From Durusdinium trenchii (taxonomy: Eukaryota > Sar > Dinophyceae > Suessiales > Symbiodiniaceae): DNA of 64,000 nt. Positions 48,501-60,099 of the stretch are shown piece by piece. Location: contig CAXAMN010021562.1 in the NCBI GenBank assembly GCA_963970005.1, positions 1,023,321 to 1,087,320 on the forward strand, given 5' to 3'. Numbering within the stretch: the stretch's first letter is position 1; the number at the start of each line of letters is the position of its first letter. The notes under the pieces were generated by a model. The model made no database searches, was not told the origin of the DNA, and was given only the letters and a program-made list of their open reading frames with translations. The translations under genes were made by a program, and so were the position numbers.

Positions 48501-50989
48501 GCAGAAAATGGAGGCTTGAGCTCCTGCCCCCCAAGCCGCCGGCGGAAACGCACCTTGGGGTCCCCAGGCACCATGGAGAGCAATTTGAGCGCCAGACGGT
48601 GATGAAGACCCACCTCCTCGATGGCAAAGGCCAAGAGGAAGTTGCCCAGCAGGATGAAGTTCACCTCGGAGTGACGGACCATGAGGTAACGGTGACCCAA
48701 CGAAGTGATGCATGCCAAGTGCCACGCGCAGCAAGCCCTTCTGGAACTACAGACTTCCTTGTGGATCCCTTTGTTGAAGCGTTGATGGGCTAGAAACACC
48801 GAGTGAACGCGTGGAAACGAAACGTAGCAAGTAGCAAGGGGACTCTTTCTTTTCTAGATCGGCTTAGACTAACATCAGCCACAAATCAGTGGAACAGTGG
48901 AACCAGAACCAGGAACCCGTGGCCACGACATGCCACGAAGCTCTGACAAACCTGCAGTGTTCCGGTTCTCTTGCCACGAACAAAAGCCCAAAAACAGCCC
49001 AAACGGGACGAGAGAGAGAGATGCTTAAGTGGAGTGCTGGACGATCTCCAATAGAGATTCAAGATGGAGGTTTGAATTCGGTGGCCTCTGTCTAGACGGG
49101 TCACCGAATTCATGCTCCTCCAAAGCGGTGTTTCTTGAAGAATGTCACTTGATCCACCTCTGGTCGCTTGAGGACGGCACTGATAGCTGCTATTGTTTGC
49201 CTAACATATCCAACACTTGCACCAGAGCCATAGAGAACAAACATGAAGAAACTCTACAAGCCGCACCTTGACGCCTCCCCAAGTCTCTTCACTTAGATAA
49301 ATAGTGCGTCCATGGTTGCAAGCCTATGACCTGTTTGAGTTATCCGCCCATTCAACCAAACAATCCAGGTCGCATGGTTGAAATATTGATTGTCCAGGGC
49401 ATATTTTTTGCCACCCACGCCCATCATGGGCAGCAGGATCACTGGAAACATGGCAACCACTGCACAGTGGGGCTTGCCAACCACCCACAAACAGGCCATC
49501 AGCACCTGACAGGTGCCGAGCGCCAAAGGAACGAAAACAAGTTTACGAGTCTGAGAGGCTGGAACAAGAGTGAAAAGGGAGAGGCGCCAGAGGCTGTTTG
49601 ACATCTGTATGTGACTGTTTGACATCTGCACTGTTTGACCTACCAATTACATGATCATACATATTCTGTGTGGTCGGAAAAGAGTCGACCAAGCCCGGCC
49701 GAAAAGCCAGGTCAACCCCCAATCCACTTCTACGTACAAAGCTCTAAGGGTTCACGGTTGTTGAAAGCCCACGTCGGGTAATTCCAGCTTATCAGCAACT
49801 CCTCTAACAGCTGAAACGCCCCTGCAGAAACTATCACAAGAACATGCCTCCGTCGCACAGCTCAAAAAAGAAAGAAGCGACATGTGTATGATCTTTACAG
49901 GGTGTTTCCTTTGCCAGGTTGACCAAGAATTGCTTATGTCCAGATGTTTGATCTCCGACAAGTTAACGCCTTGACCTTGCTACTAGTGCCATCTAGTGCC
50001 CAGCCAATACTCTGAACTATCCGCTGCTACGCCACGGGGCATCAAATCAGCCCAGACCGATGAACACGCAAACAACACTGACTGGCGGTCGATTTGGTGG
50101 ACTGGTACATAAATTGTCTCTTTTGTATTTATCTGTCTCTTTAAAACCAAGATTTCGTACATGGTCCAAACCAACATGTAACATAAACATATTGACGAAA
50201 TCGTGGATTTAGATCATGTCTGTCTGATGCGGCTGCAAAATTCTGTGGTCGAAACAGGTCGTTTCGCACAGGTCGTTTCGCCCTCTCTCTCGCCCTGCAT
50301 CCGTTGCGAACACCGAACACCCGCCCGCCAGCCACAACGCCACCGGAGGCACTGTGACGGTGAGTGTGGCATGCCTTTGTGAGCAAAGATCATCCAGTGG
50401 ATCTGAGCAAAAGAGGTTGAAAGTACCTCACAAGCAGCACGCGATCTCCGCGCAGATCTGGTCATGGATCCAAATGGTGGCATGATCTGGTCGACCCAGC
50501 TGGAAGGCGCCTTCAAGCAGGATTCTCCTAATGTTATTCTTCAAGCTAGAGCTGATGTTCGTCAGCGCTCAATCAGTTCATTCCCGCCGTGCTTTGTCGA
50601 GTTGGCCTTCCGGATATCCAATCCATTTATGGAAGAGATTGATAGTCTGTACGCGATACCAGGATCTACCTCAGGAATCCACACCCGTCCCAACTGGCTT
50701 TCTTCCAAAGAAATAGACGCCCATGCCCGAGAGTGTCTCTGCCACGGAAATGAACTCATGCTCCCTCATAACTGTCATAACTGGGGTTGTATCGAAGACA
50801 AAGTCCTTAAGCACAGCTGCAAGGTTGACCCTTTGACCATCTAAGGGCTTGCACTTTATATAATCTGTGGCCCAAGCACCTATTCCATTTGCCCAAGCAA
50901 CGGATCAAGACGCTGATCACCACCGTGATGGCCAGGGCCACTAGCACCCCCAGCCAGGACCGAAGCGCGGCTTTCCAAGAGCATGCCAT
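42560..50989 (-). CDS. SLC13/DASS-family anion:sodium symporter-like membrane protein
   Basis: The family imports dicarboxylates, citrate or sulfate. Exons that join by phase or match the family are 50989-50880 (ATG; LGVLVALAITVVISVLI), 49505-49415 (VVAMFPVILLPMMGVG), 48664-48554 (NFILLGNFLLAFAIEEVGLH then HRLAL), 48067-47981 (SALLSAFMSNTATASLMCPL, with the SNTA signature), 47703-47650, about 47045-46935 (acidic loop), 46415-46302 (GVAYSCSIGGISTKTGTGTN), 46033-46014 (20 nt, TISYGRW), 45774-45704 (LPISVWMILAAWMEL), 45365-45304 (LKARYEKLGKTTMPEIVVE), 44493-44373 (VLGWFFRAPAWGPGLSDLF), 44007-43907 (FTDATVVLLCTLPLFFIP) and 43269-about 43186 (MGLFLLIGAGFAISRAFDVS). A likely later exon is about 42640-42560 (MVRSMLPWSMVMSFVVLCLW). 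At least two small exons are missing, between 50880 and 49505 and between 49415 and 48664. The second SNT signature was not found, so the C-terminal part is incomplete or degenerate. Many donors are GC or GA. Substrate cannot be told. Confidence 0.83.
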
Positions 50990-51536
50990 GGCTTCTGCGC
51001 GGCTTGCAGTTCTCACAGTTTCTGGAACGGAAAAGAATCTGGGCCGGGGTAGAGGACCGTCGAATCAATATTAAATTGGGAGGGTGACTTGGAAGGTCGT
51101 GGAAAATGTCTTGCTTTGTATCCTGCTTGAGCCGGATGTTGAAGTGGTCAAGCACAGATAAGAAAGCCTGATCTGATGGCACCAACTTGAAGACTTGTGA
51201 AAAGGGTCAGCCCTGTGTGTGTGATGTCATAACGACTCGAATCATATACCCTTCCCAATAGCAAATTGTACTCAGTTCAGCGATTCTGTTCAAATCGTCT
51301 GTGTTATTGCAGGTCAAACTGTCAAACTACTGTCTTCTCACCAAAGTCTGCCTCCGCACTGAATGGGGCTCACAAGGGTACGGCTCACAAGAATTACAGC
51401 ACTGCAAATAATCATATTAAAACGGCAGCACCCACTAAACCTACAAAAGAATACATATGCATCTAATAGCCAACCAGTTGGTTCCTTTCACTAGTTCAGT
51501 GACCAGGATCGCCCATCACCGCCGCAATGCCCACGC

Positions 51537-53058
51537 CTCATAGTTGGGTGTGCTACTCCGCAACTTGAGCACCAGTCCCCCATGCGCCGTGGCGGAGGCG
51601 TCGGGAAAGTGGCCGTCTGCCGCTGCCTGGAGCGGACTTGGTCTCTCAATTCGCATGCGGAATGCACCATGCGCAGAAAATAGCGGAAAAGCTTAGCATG
51701 CGCCTTAATGAAGCCTGGAGCTTTCAGACTTGGCACATCCAGGACCTGGCCGTCAGGGGAGCGTAAAAAATTGCCCAGCATCGCCGGGCATGGGCTCCAA
51801 ACCAGCCCAGCCCCATGGTGTACATAAATATCCTTTGGGAGAGGCTATTAATTGCTGTCTTTTTCGTTCGGATCTTCAGGTATTGACACACGTCTACTCT
51901 ATAAACTTCCATATGTCGAATAAAGGGAACCACCAGGAAATATCATGTTGCCGTGAAAGGAACCCCAAGACCCTTTGCGCCCTCATCCCCAGATACAATT
52001 GGCCTGAACATCGAGCCAGCAATCAACCGGTCCAGCCAGTCAAAAGCCAGTCAAGAATCCTGCCAATGGGTGGCTTGAGAAGATCAATGGTCGAGTCCGC
52101 CTCCACAAGGGCCACAGTGCCTCACCGTGCCATCCGAGCGCCTCACCCGATCCACCGAGCTGGAAAGCGCCTCACCGTCGAAGATGCCCAACTTCTGCTG
52201 CTGATCCACGTGCCAAGTCCCGTGAGACTGGCCGCCCATCACTGGATCGTTGAGCTCCTGGGACGAGTGGAAGGCATGCCATCGCGAAGATGCAGCATGT
52301 TTCCATAGAGTGTTGCGGATTTGCATACAACTGGTCCTTTCAACATGTTCAATCCAACGGGTTCACTGCGGTAAGTCCGATACTAGTCGGCGGCCTCTCA
52401 CCCTGATACTAGTCGGCGGAACAAACACTAAGAGTGGGGAGGTGACAAGGGGCTCGGCTGGGAACCATAAAGGAATACACCAAGAACGACTGGGGTTGCC
52501 AGGAGTGTTCTCAATGAGAAGATTGTTTGATCCAACGAACGTATCAGTCTTTTTCCAGCATAGTTTTAATGCTGGGATGCACATAGGGGGGAACATCCCT
52601 CCCTCTCCATCCATCCAATGTGGGAATCTGTGCCTTTAAGGCACATATGGCTCTTGGACCGACCATACTCTGCAATCAATAACTTGAAGCAGTGTGGTCA
52701 GCGTCCACATGCTGCTCCACAAGCCCAATTCCGTGATCTGGGAGCCGCGTCAAGTTACACTGGGATACTCTTCAACAGATCGTCCATCTTGGTCATCGTC
52801 ACACTGATGCGTTTTGGTTGTTGGTTTGCGCCTGAACTTCAACCTCTTCAATTGCTCATCTCATGTGCAACCTAGTGGTTCTATGATGACAAACCCAGAA
52901 ACAAGCTCAGCGGACAACCTGGTGCAGCTCCAACTAAGGTAGCGCACCTTGAATTCAAAGCTGCTCGCAGCTGCTCCATCAAAGGTTGCCAAGGGCACAT
53001 CCGTCGCGGCCCTCACTGCGACCGCAAGCCATGCCGCGGCCACTGCGTGACGCGCCAT
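51537..53058 (-). CDS. CIA30-domain protein, signal peptide and N-terminal half
   Basis: ATG at 53058. Exons are 53058-52948, 52257-52171, 51745-51698 and 51626-51537, 112 residues, all at phase 0. The protein starts with a signal peptide (MARHAVAAAWLAVAVRAA), then FDGAAASSFEFK, and then the CIA30 signature ELNDPVMGGQSHGTWHV. KLGIFDGEVLDVPSLKAPGF and FPDASATAHGGLVLKLRSST follow, ending in mid-domain at PNYE. After exon 1 (GT), the three other donors read GAG-GC, CAT-GC and GAG-GC. No CIA30 continuation exists in the 550 bp before the SLC13 start at 50989. The expected next residues (GFRVSFASG) begin exactly at phase 0 at 20296. CIA30 proteins are complex I assembly factors or secreted/plastid relatives; the signal peptide points to the secretory or plastid route here. 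Confidence 0.83.
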
Positions 53059-53700
53059 CGGTGGGTTGCCCGAGAGGCGGTTGGCGATTTGCGATCGAAG
53101 CCCACGGCTTTGGCAGGAAGCTGTGCAGATTTGGCAGGGCTTTGGAGTGCTTGGAGATTCTGCTGCATTTGGGGGATTAGGGTTCATTGGTCGAGGGCTC
53201 TCTCAAAGTGTTCTGAACCCAGGCATCTCAAAGGGTCCATTGCTGGAGCCAACGCTTGGAGTTTCCGGCTTCCAGTCGCATCAGAACTGTCAACTGGACA
53301 GCAAGAAAGAAGTAAGGATCTTAGGATATGTTAGGATCTTGCCATAAAGATGAACTGAGGACTCTGACCTATCTAACTTGGAGCCTACTACACATGACAA
53401 AGGTCTCTCTCACATTCCAAAGGACCGTTCTCTCACCCTTGCAACTCCGTAACGTCTACAAAGTGGAGGAATCCCCGGAGTTGGGGTGGGGCTTAAGCGG
53501 CTAAGGGGTTGGAAACATCCCACAAAGTTCAACATAGAAGCTTCCCACAAAGAAGATTGACGTCGTTTCGCATGCAGGTGGACTGCCCGGTTTCGCCGAC
53601 TCTCCCGGTGCCCCGACTCTCCCGTGTCGGCGGGGCGAAGAGCACATCCCTCAGCGATCGGCCAATCACGGCCCATCAAGTGTTCAGAGTAATACCGGTT

Positions 53701-53870
53701 ACCAGTAGCTTCTTGTTCCTAGTAGTAAGGCCAGGAGCCCCTAGTAGCGTCCTTGCTCCTAGTAGCGATGCCAGGAGCCCCTAGTAGCTTCTTGTTCCTA
53801 GTAGGAATGGCCTCCAACCCAATAGCGATGGCCTCCACCTAGTAGCTTCTTGCTCCTAGTAGCGTGACAT
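53701..53870 (+). repeat. CTAGTAGC repeat block
   Basis: The block is built of interleaved phrases AGTAGCTTCTTGTTCCTAGT, GCCAGGAGCCCCTAGTAGC and GGAATGGCCTCCAACCC/AATAGCGATGGCCTCC. Each recurs two or more times within 170 bp. Confidence 0.85.
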
Positions 53871-54821
53871 GTAAGGATGTGACACATGTGGAGCCCGGAA
53901 TTCAACGACTGTTTGCATTTGGCTATCATCTACTCCAGTGTTGAACTTGCTCGAACAGTTGTCACCCACGGCTTTCGCTTTTGGTGCATCTCGTCACGGT
54001 TTCTCATCTGGTCTATACCGTGTCCAGTTCCTTGCGAAGACCAAGCTCTCGTGGTCGACGGTTAACCGTCGGCCATCCGATTGGCTGAGCTCCAGACCGG
54101 GACTTCTCACCTGGCCCAACTCAGTTGGTCACCAGCGACCCCACGACAGGGCACGACAATCCGAACGACCCCATGGTTACCTGGGAGACGAATCTCCACC
54201 ACCTGCTGACACAGCTTCACGCAAAATGCACTTCTCTGAGATGGAAGGTCTCGGCATCGGGGGGTTCAGGAATGAATGAACCTGACAACGACTCAACGCG
54301 ATCGTCTTGGGCACATGGGCCCAGATGCAAGACTCCTCAAGTCACCGATGGAAAATCCATGCGACTTGATAGTGAATGATCTACTATGTCATCTATCCTG
54401 AGACAAAGCCCGTATCATTGCCACATCGTTCATTATTGGACCGAAAACAAGGTTTCCAGCAGGTTCCCAACCACCTTGCGATGGTTTTGGTCCACCTGAA
54501 CCACATCGTGTCAGACTCGTCATGGTGCCACTGGCTGGATGTCAGACTCGTCCTCCCCGTCCTCTCATCGTCTTGGGGTCCACCGGTCCTCCCCAGGCGC
54601 CTGCAGTTCCCCCATCCTGGCGCCATGTTTTTTGTGTGGAACATCAAAGCCAGCGAGCCCTTCGCTGGGTCTCTTTGACTTCACCGAACTGTTTTCAAGC
54701 CTTCACCTAAATCTATATCTCGCTAGCTTTCACGTCCCCTCAGAGATCACACACACATGACTTCAGCATTCGCACCAATTCGACATGTCTTCGCGCCTGA
54801 CTGGCGCGGCTCTCGCGGGCC

Positions 54822-54839
54822 GCGCGCCGCGCGGCGCGC
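54822..54839. other. Perfect 18-bp GC palindrome
   Basis: GCGCGCCGCGCGGCGCGC is its own reverse complement. It sits in a GC-only island of about 55 bp next to strongly AT-rich DNA. Confidence 0.8.
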
Positions 54840-54980
54840 TCCGCACGGCGTGCCGCCTTGGCATCCAAAGCCTTAGGATGGATGGGGGACGGCGGGAAGT
54901 GATGTGCGAAAAATGAATGTCGAGAACCAGCATCTATATCTCATTATTTATATTGTTCTTATATTAAGTTATATTATATT

Positions 54981-55043
54981 AGGTTGGAGGCCATTGCTAT
55001 CAGGATGGAGGCCATCGCTATTAGGTTGGAGGCCATCGCTATA
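54981..55043 (+). repeat. 21-bp tandem repeat, three copies
   Basis: Units of the type AGGTTGGAGGCCATCGCTAT occur three times with a 21-bp period. On the minus strand they match the GATGGCCTCCAACC phrase at 53810-53840 and 56541-56580. Confidence 0.85.
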
Positions 55044-55170
55044 TCTATGTATGATTCATTATCATTATCATGTGAAATATAATATGTGTATATATCTATA
55101 TATAATAATCTAGATCTATCTTACCCTCCCAAGTTCCAAAAATAGCAAGCCGCTTAGGAGTTCTCCAGAA

Positions 55171-55930
55171 TCAGAACTTTCTGTACCAAACAATTGATGC
55201 CATGTTGGTTTGTGCAGTGACGAGGGTCTTGCAGGTACAAGTCTTTCTCTTATCATGTAGCAAGAAATCAACTGCAGGGTACCACAAACGTTCATCATGG
55301 TCCTTTGCAGAACTGGTTGCAATAACGATTGGGGAGTATTCTATATAGGTCAAAACTGGAGTCAACAAACAAAGGTGCATACATGGGTCAATGTGTGATT
55401 TGGTGTGACCCAACCATCTGAGTGTTGTTCTGTGATGTGATACCTGAGCTGATATACATCCGCTGAAAGACAGCTCCCCGCATTTTTTACGAATCTCTGG
55501 CGGTTGATAGCACATGGTCAATGAGTGTTGCAACACAAATGGAATCAAATGGGATGTTCAAACATGCACATAGCATTCACCCGACCCCCTTCTTCAAGTC
55601 CCGACACCACCACCTGGCTGTGCATCACCATCGGTTTGCCATTCCGGGAATCTTCCACTTGCTTTGATGCAATTTTGATAGCTTTGATCCTATCTGCATA
55701 GACCGGCATACCACAATCAACAATCCTCACTTTCACTGGCCCTTTTGAGCGGCTGAGTGTCTCGCCTCTGCTTCTGGATCAGCTTCACACTGGCGGAGGT
55801 GCGTTGGCGACGCAGAAAATCGTGCGCGTTCGCAGAGGTGCTGTATCAACAGAAAATCAAAAATGGGAAAGCCTGGAGAACGAACGAGCAGGGTTTTATT
55901 GTATCCAAACAGCAGATCCAGTATGGGCAT
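55171..55930 (-). CDS. Candidate coding region with overlapping frames, possibly decayed
   Basis: Three successive minus-strand frames look protein-like: about 55840-55740 (HLCERARFSASPTHLRQCEA), 55736-55545 (VRIVDCGMPVYADRIKAIKI then VEDSRNGKPMVMHSQ) and 55548-55171 (HDERLWYPAVDFLLHDKRKT). Each stops as the next begins or overlaps by a few bases. This could be short introns or a frameshifted pseudogene. The family is not recognised. Confidence 0.35.
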
Positions 55931-56540
55931 GTATGGCCTATGTCTATATCTATATGATAGTGCTCGTGGATCCCTGTGAGAACGAATGGGACCTTGCTAC
56001 AGTAAATATGTTTCTTTCTAGAAAGGAATGCCTCCAATTTCTAGAGTGCCAAGTTCCATCTACGGTCCGATTTGCTTTAAGCATGTCTTGACTACGTTAA
56101 CATCTCAGCTATGTTGAAGGACACAAATCCTTGAAGCACGGTAATGTGTTCTTGCAAATTTAGAGCTCTGGGCCTGAGCTTGGTAGGTGAAGGCACCCCC
56201 AGCACGTGCTTTGTCTAAGGCCTTGCACGTGGGCAGGTACCCGACCACCGGCGGAGGGAAGACCGAAACTGCTGTGGAAAATATAAACCTACAAACTTAG
56301 TGGTAGTTTTCTGTATGAAGCTGATGGAGAGTACTTGGGCTGAAGCAACTCTCAAGCTCTCTTGCCCTTCAAGCCTTGGGCTGACCCCTTCAAACCTTCG
56401 AAACGATGGTCAATGGTACAACAGAAGGAAGACATCCAGCACTTGAGGAGTTTGCAAGCTGTTCTAAGAATCAAAAAGAGAAAACATAGAAAAAGAATCA
56501 ACATAAAAAAATAAAGGAAAAGAAAAGGAAGAAAGAAAGC

Positions 56541-56580
56541 GATGGCCACCAACCTAATAGCAATGGCCTCCAACCTAATC
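56541..56580 (+). repeat. GGCCTCCAACC repeat copies
   Basis: Two tandem copies of a GCRATGGCCNCCAACCTAAT unit match the 54981-55043 repeat in inverted orientation. Confidence 0.75.
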
Positions 56581-56702
56581 AGCTTCAACTGAGCACTTCT
56601 TTCAACGCCGGTGTCCGTGAACCCATGGGCTCCATTCATTCTTGGGTGTCATTAGCTCCGAGGGCAGCCATTATGTTCCTTCATGCAAGGAAACCGATGC
56701 CA

Positions 56703-57050
56703 TCAACAGAGCATGACCCTCATAATGTGATGATGGCGGCATACCATGGAAGAAGTGGGAGACCATTCCGACCCAACCCAATACCCCATGACAACCAGTG
56801 GCACTGAGGCCATTGCCTCCCGGAAGGCTTTGTCTTCGCCCAGAGCTTTGAGACGACTCTTCAGGTGGACCCACACCGTAAAGCCTGAACCGAACACGTC
56901 CGATGGCGGGCGTGCACAGCCGAGGTTCGATCTTGCAAGCAAACCATCCACATCGCCTGGTTTTTCTGGCCACTTCACCCCGGTTTTCCTGCCCTTTTCT
57001 GCTTCCAACTGCAGGGTGCGGGATCTTTCCTTTTCTAGCGGCACGCTCAA
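56703..57050 (-). CDS. Candidate exon or exons, unknown protein
   Basis: The minus-strand frame reads VPLEKERSRTLQLEAEKGRK, then FTVWVHLKSRLKALGEDKAF and REAMASVPLVVMGY. Its composition and third-position GC look coding. No family is recognised, and boundaries were not fixed. Confidence 0.4.
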   Translation of the reverse strand: MSVPLEKERSRTLQLEAEKGRKTGVKWPEKPGDVDGLLARSNLGCARPPSDVFGSGFTVWVHLKSRLKALGEDKAFREAMASVPLVVMGYWVGSEWSPTSSMVCRHHHIMRVMLC

Positions 57051-58067
57051 GTTCTACAAATTGGGATAGGTGGCGGATGTCTTCACCACGTGGAGGCGTG
57101 ATGACGGCAGTCATTGGGTTGGTTTTCTTTTTTTCTATGGCGAGCTATCACCCACCCACCCATCCACCCAGTTATGCTCCAGTTTCCTGGCTGAAATTGA
57201 AGCTCGGGACCATTGAAGTTGGCCCTGGTTGCTACCCGAAAAGCGTCACATGTCTAGTCCTTCACCAAAGACCTCCAGCCACCCCGATGACCAGCCGCCC
57301 AGGATTGGCGGGCCGGGCCCCCCGGCCATGTTTGTGGGCCGACGCACTGAGCTTGTGGAAGACCTTGGGAAGATGAAGATTGTGAGATGAAGATGAAAAT
57401 GGTGTCTACCCACTCTAATTCACACCCACTCTTTGAGGACACTGCATGTCCACATGTCTCGGGTGTGAGTGAATACATGTCCTTCCCAAAACCCAATACC
57501 CATTTTGAATGGTCCAAATACGTCAGTTCTTCTTTGTCCTGGTCTTTTATAGGGTCGGCCGATGGAAGGTGGCCTCCAAAACTATTGGTGGGGGTGAAAG
57601 AAAAGGAACCACTACGGCCGACGTTTGGCCGGTTCCCTTTTCAACAAACCCACCCTTCTATGGTTTAGCTTTGATGTCAGCACAAGATTGTAAACTGTTC
57701 CTATCAGGTTGCCATACTAACTGCCGCTTTTTCACCCCCTTTATTTTCACCAATCCCTCATCCTATCGTCCATTGTGCAAAGTCAATTGCCGGTCCCTCC
57801 TCAAACACCATTTACTGTACCTCCCAAAATACCTTTTGCTCGCGTTGGCCCATCGTTAGTTCATGCTTTTCGCACTTTGCCCATCCAGCGAGACGCATGA
57901 CATGAAGAATCGTAAAAATAACTGACCCTTTGACTTTCAGCCTCTGAATCTCAATGCTCCCTGGACCTAACTCATCATTATCATTATCATAAGAACCTCA
58001 CTGCTCTCAACCAGACCCCTGATCCGCCCAAATCATCCAGAATCCGAAAATCCCAGCAAAGCCTGAA

Positions 58068-58330
58068 TCATTTTTTTGTTGAAACCCTATCCAATATTGC
58101 ACTGGCATAGAACACACAGATAGCAACTGTTATCTCTAGAAACAGAAGCACCTGAGACAAAAAAAATAAGTAAGTCATGAAAAAGTAATAAAAAGTATCC
58201 ATGAGAACTTCCAGTGACCGTGAGTGGGCCCAACAAAATGCCAATGAGGCGACCCAAACAAGTGGGGAGACTCGGAGACTACCGTTTCGAAGTTGCTCCA
58301 GGCGTTGCCCGCGCCCGCAAACAAACAATG
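58068..58330 (-). CDS. Candidate membrane-protein fragment
   Basis: The minus-strand open stretch begins RLEQLRNGSLRV and has hydrophobic segments (SPLVWVASLAFCWAH, then TYLFFLSQVLLFLEITVAIC). It could be a membrane exon, but AT-rich intronic sequence can give similar hydrophobic frames. Confidence 0.25.
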
Positions 58331-59129
58331 TGATGGCCGGCCTGTAAAAGTATACAGGTACAGAAAGTGTATGCGCAAACAGTACAACAAGGGGGATAAG
58401 GGAGGGCCACCCACCCTATCCTATGATTTGATGAATCAATAGATCGGACCCAACACTCGCTTCGCAAGACAAACTCAAGGCACCTCCTGAGGGCTACCTT
58501 TCGTGAGCTGCTTGTAGAAGCGATGCATCAACTTCTTTCCACATAGCTTCTATGTTGGAAATCCGCTCCATTCGTGATGCTTCGTCTTCCCTGCCAATGG
58601 ATAACTCACCCTCTTCTTACATCACCTTCCTTCCGCCCAGTGCGGTGACAAAAGGCACAAGGCTGACAAGGCTCATTATAAGAAGTGACATGGGCCTCGA
58701 TTAAACGAAGTCCACGTAAAGCAGCAACGTGCGTGTCCCAAGGTTGTCTCTCCAAGTCATGTTCAATGCAAATTCCTCCTTGTTTGCAAGCGTTCAGTCC
58801 CTGCTGAACAGTGCAAAATCCTGTCCTGGCAGTGCAAAACTCTTTGCAGGCAATCAGGGTCCAGCAATCCGCAGCAGGCGCCGGGGTACAACATTGCGCG
58901 AACTCAAGCGTGGAGCAGACAGGCGTTCATTTGCTGTGCAAACACGAATACAGTAGGTTCAACACACAATGAGAGCGACGTTGGGGTATTGGAGGATGGT
59001 GACTTCGACTAAATCCAACATATATAAAGGTGGTGTGCATGTGTGTGTGTATGTATGTGTATGTATATATATATATATATTCAAGTCTGTGTGTGTGCTT
59101 ATTTACGTTAGGTAATGCTACAGCTTATT

Positions 59130-59560
59130 TCAAGTAGGGTTGCAGCGACCATGCGCCAATGCTCCTGGTGGATCGCCAGGTTCATGGCTGCGACGACATG
59201 CGCCCAGTGAACCACCCACGCCGCGTCGCCGCGTCGCCCGTGGCGGGGGGTGAAGCTTTGTACATTGTACTCTTGAAGGGGGCAGTTACTGTGGCCTTCG
59301 TCAAAACCTGATCTGGATGCCAACTGGAAATCAAACAAACCTCCCCCAACTCAAAGAGAAATACAGTTGGTCTTTTTGCTTCAGCTTTGGCTTTCCTCAT
59401 GACGCTGCCCTTCAGGTTCTCTTTTGTCTCCCCAAGTGGGGCATTTGCAAAAGCTATCAAGTAGGACAAACCGCTACAGCCCACCGCCAACCAACCCACC
59501 ATTGCTCCCCACACCAGGCAGCCCGGCGCGTCGGAAGACGAATTGCGCCTGGCAAGCGCA
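59130..59560 (-). CDS. Candidate exons of an unknown membrane protein
   Basis: About 59530-59390 reads WGAMVGWLAVGCSGLSYLIA then FANAPLGETKENLKGSVMRK, a membrane helix with a charged end. About 59245-59130 reads RRGDAAWVVHWAHVVAAMNL then AIHQEHWRMVAATLLE, with GC-rich third positions. Between them is polar sequence without features. Not recognised. Confidence 0.35.
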
Positions 59561-60099
59561 AGGCCGGGGTGATGATGAGGTGACCACAACGGGAGCACCC
59601 GGCGGCCTAGGTCATCTCGGGTCTATAATTAGATGGAAGAACTGCGCAAACATGCTCACTTGTGTTTTTTTTACGGGGCTCACTGTTCAATAACTACGTA
59701 GACGAATAGGCCTCATATGTGATGCTGGCGTGAAGGTGTGGTCCCGGTTTGGGTTAGTTAGCCTGGCTCCAGGAGGATAACCTGCCGATGTCCGCTACAA
59801 ACTTGTCATTTCGATAGCGTGGGCTTGTCTCATCTTTCCCTCCGTGTTCAGCAGTTCCTGCATTCCTAAATCATTCTAATCTAATTCTAATCTATCCGCT
59901 TCTTGTCCGGTACCCCGCAATCCCCTGTAAGACCCTGCCGCTAAACCCTGCTAGGCTTCTTCTCAACTTCAAAAATCTCAGCCACGTGTGTTCAAAAACC
60001 CAATGATTCAACCTCTACCGGCTTGAGGGTTCAACTGGCCACAAGTTGTGATTCCTAAATCAGCATTGTAATCATCCCCACAAGTTCAATGGCGTTCAA

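Larger units (their letters stand above)
53059..55110. other. No gene recognised; repeat-bearing stretch
   Basis: It holds the CTAGTAGC repeat block, an 18-bp palindrome in a GC island, and a 21-bp tandem repeat in AT-rich DNA. Open frames near 53560-53680 and 54120-54280 lack family features. Confidence 0.5.

Noticed and set aside
9600..56940. Possible tRNA T-loops (GGTTCGATCT near 56925, GGTTCAAC near 9665)
   Set aside because: No A box or cloverleaf pairing could be built around them.
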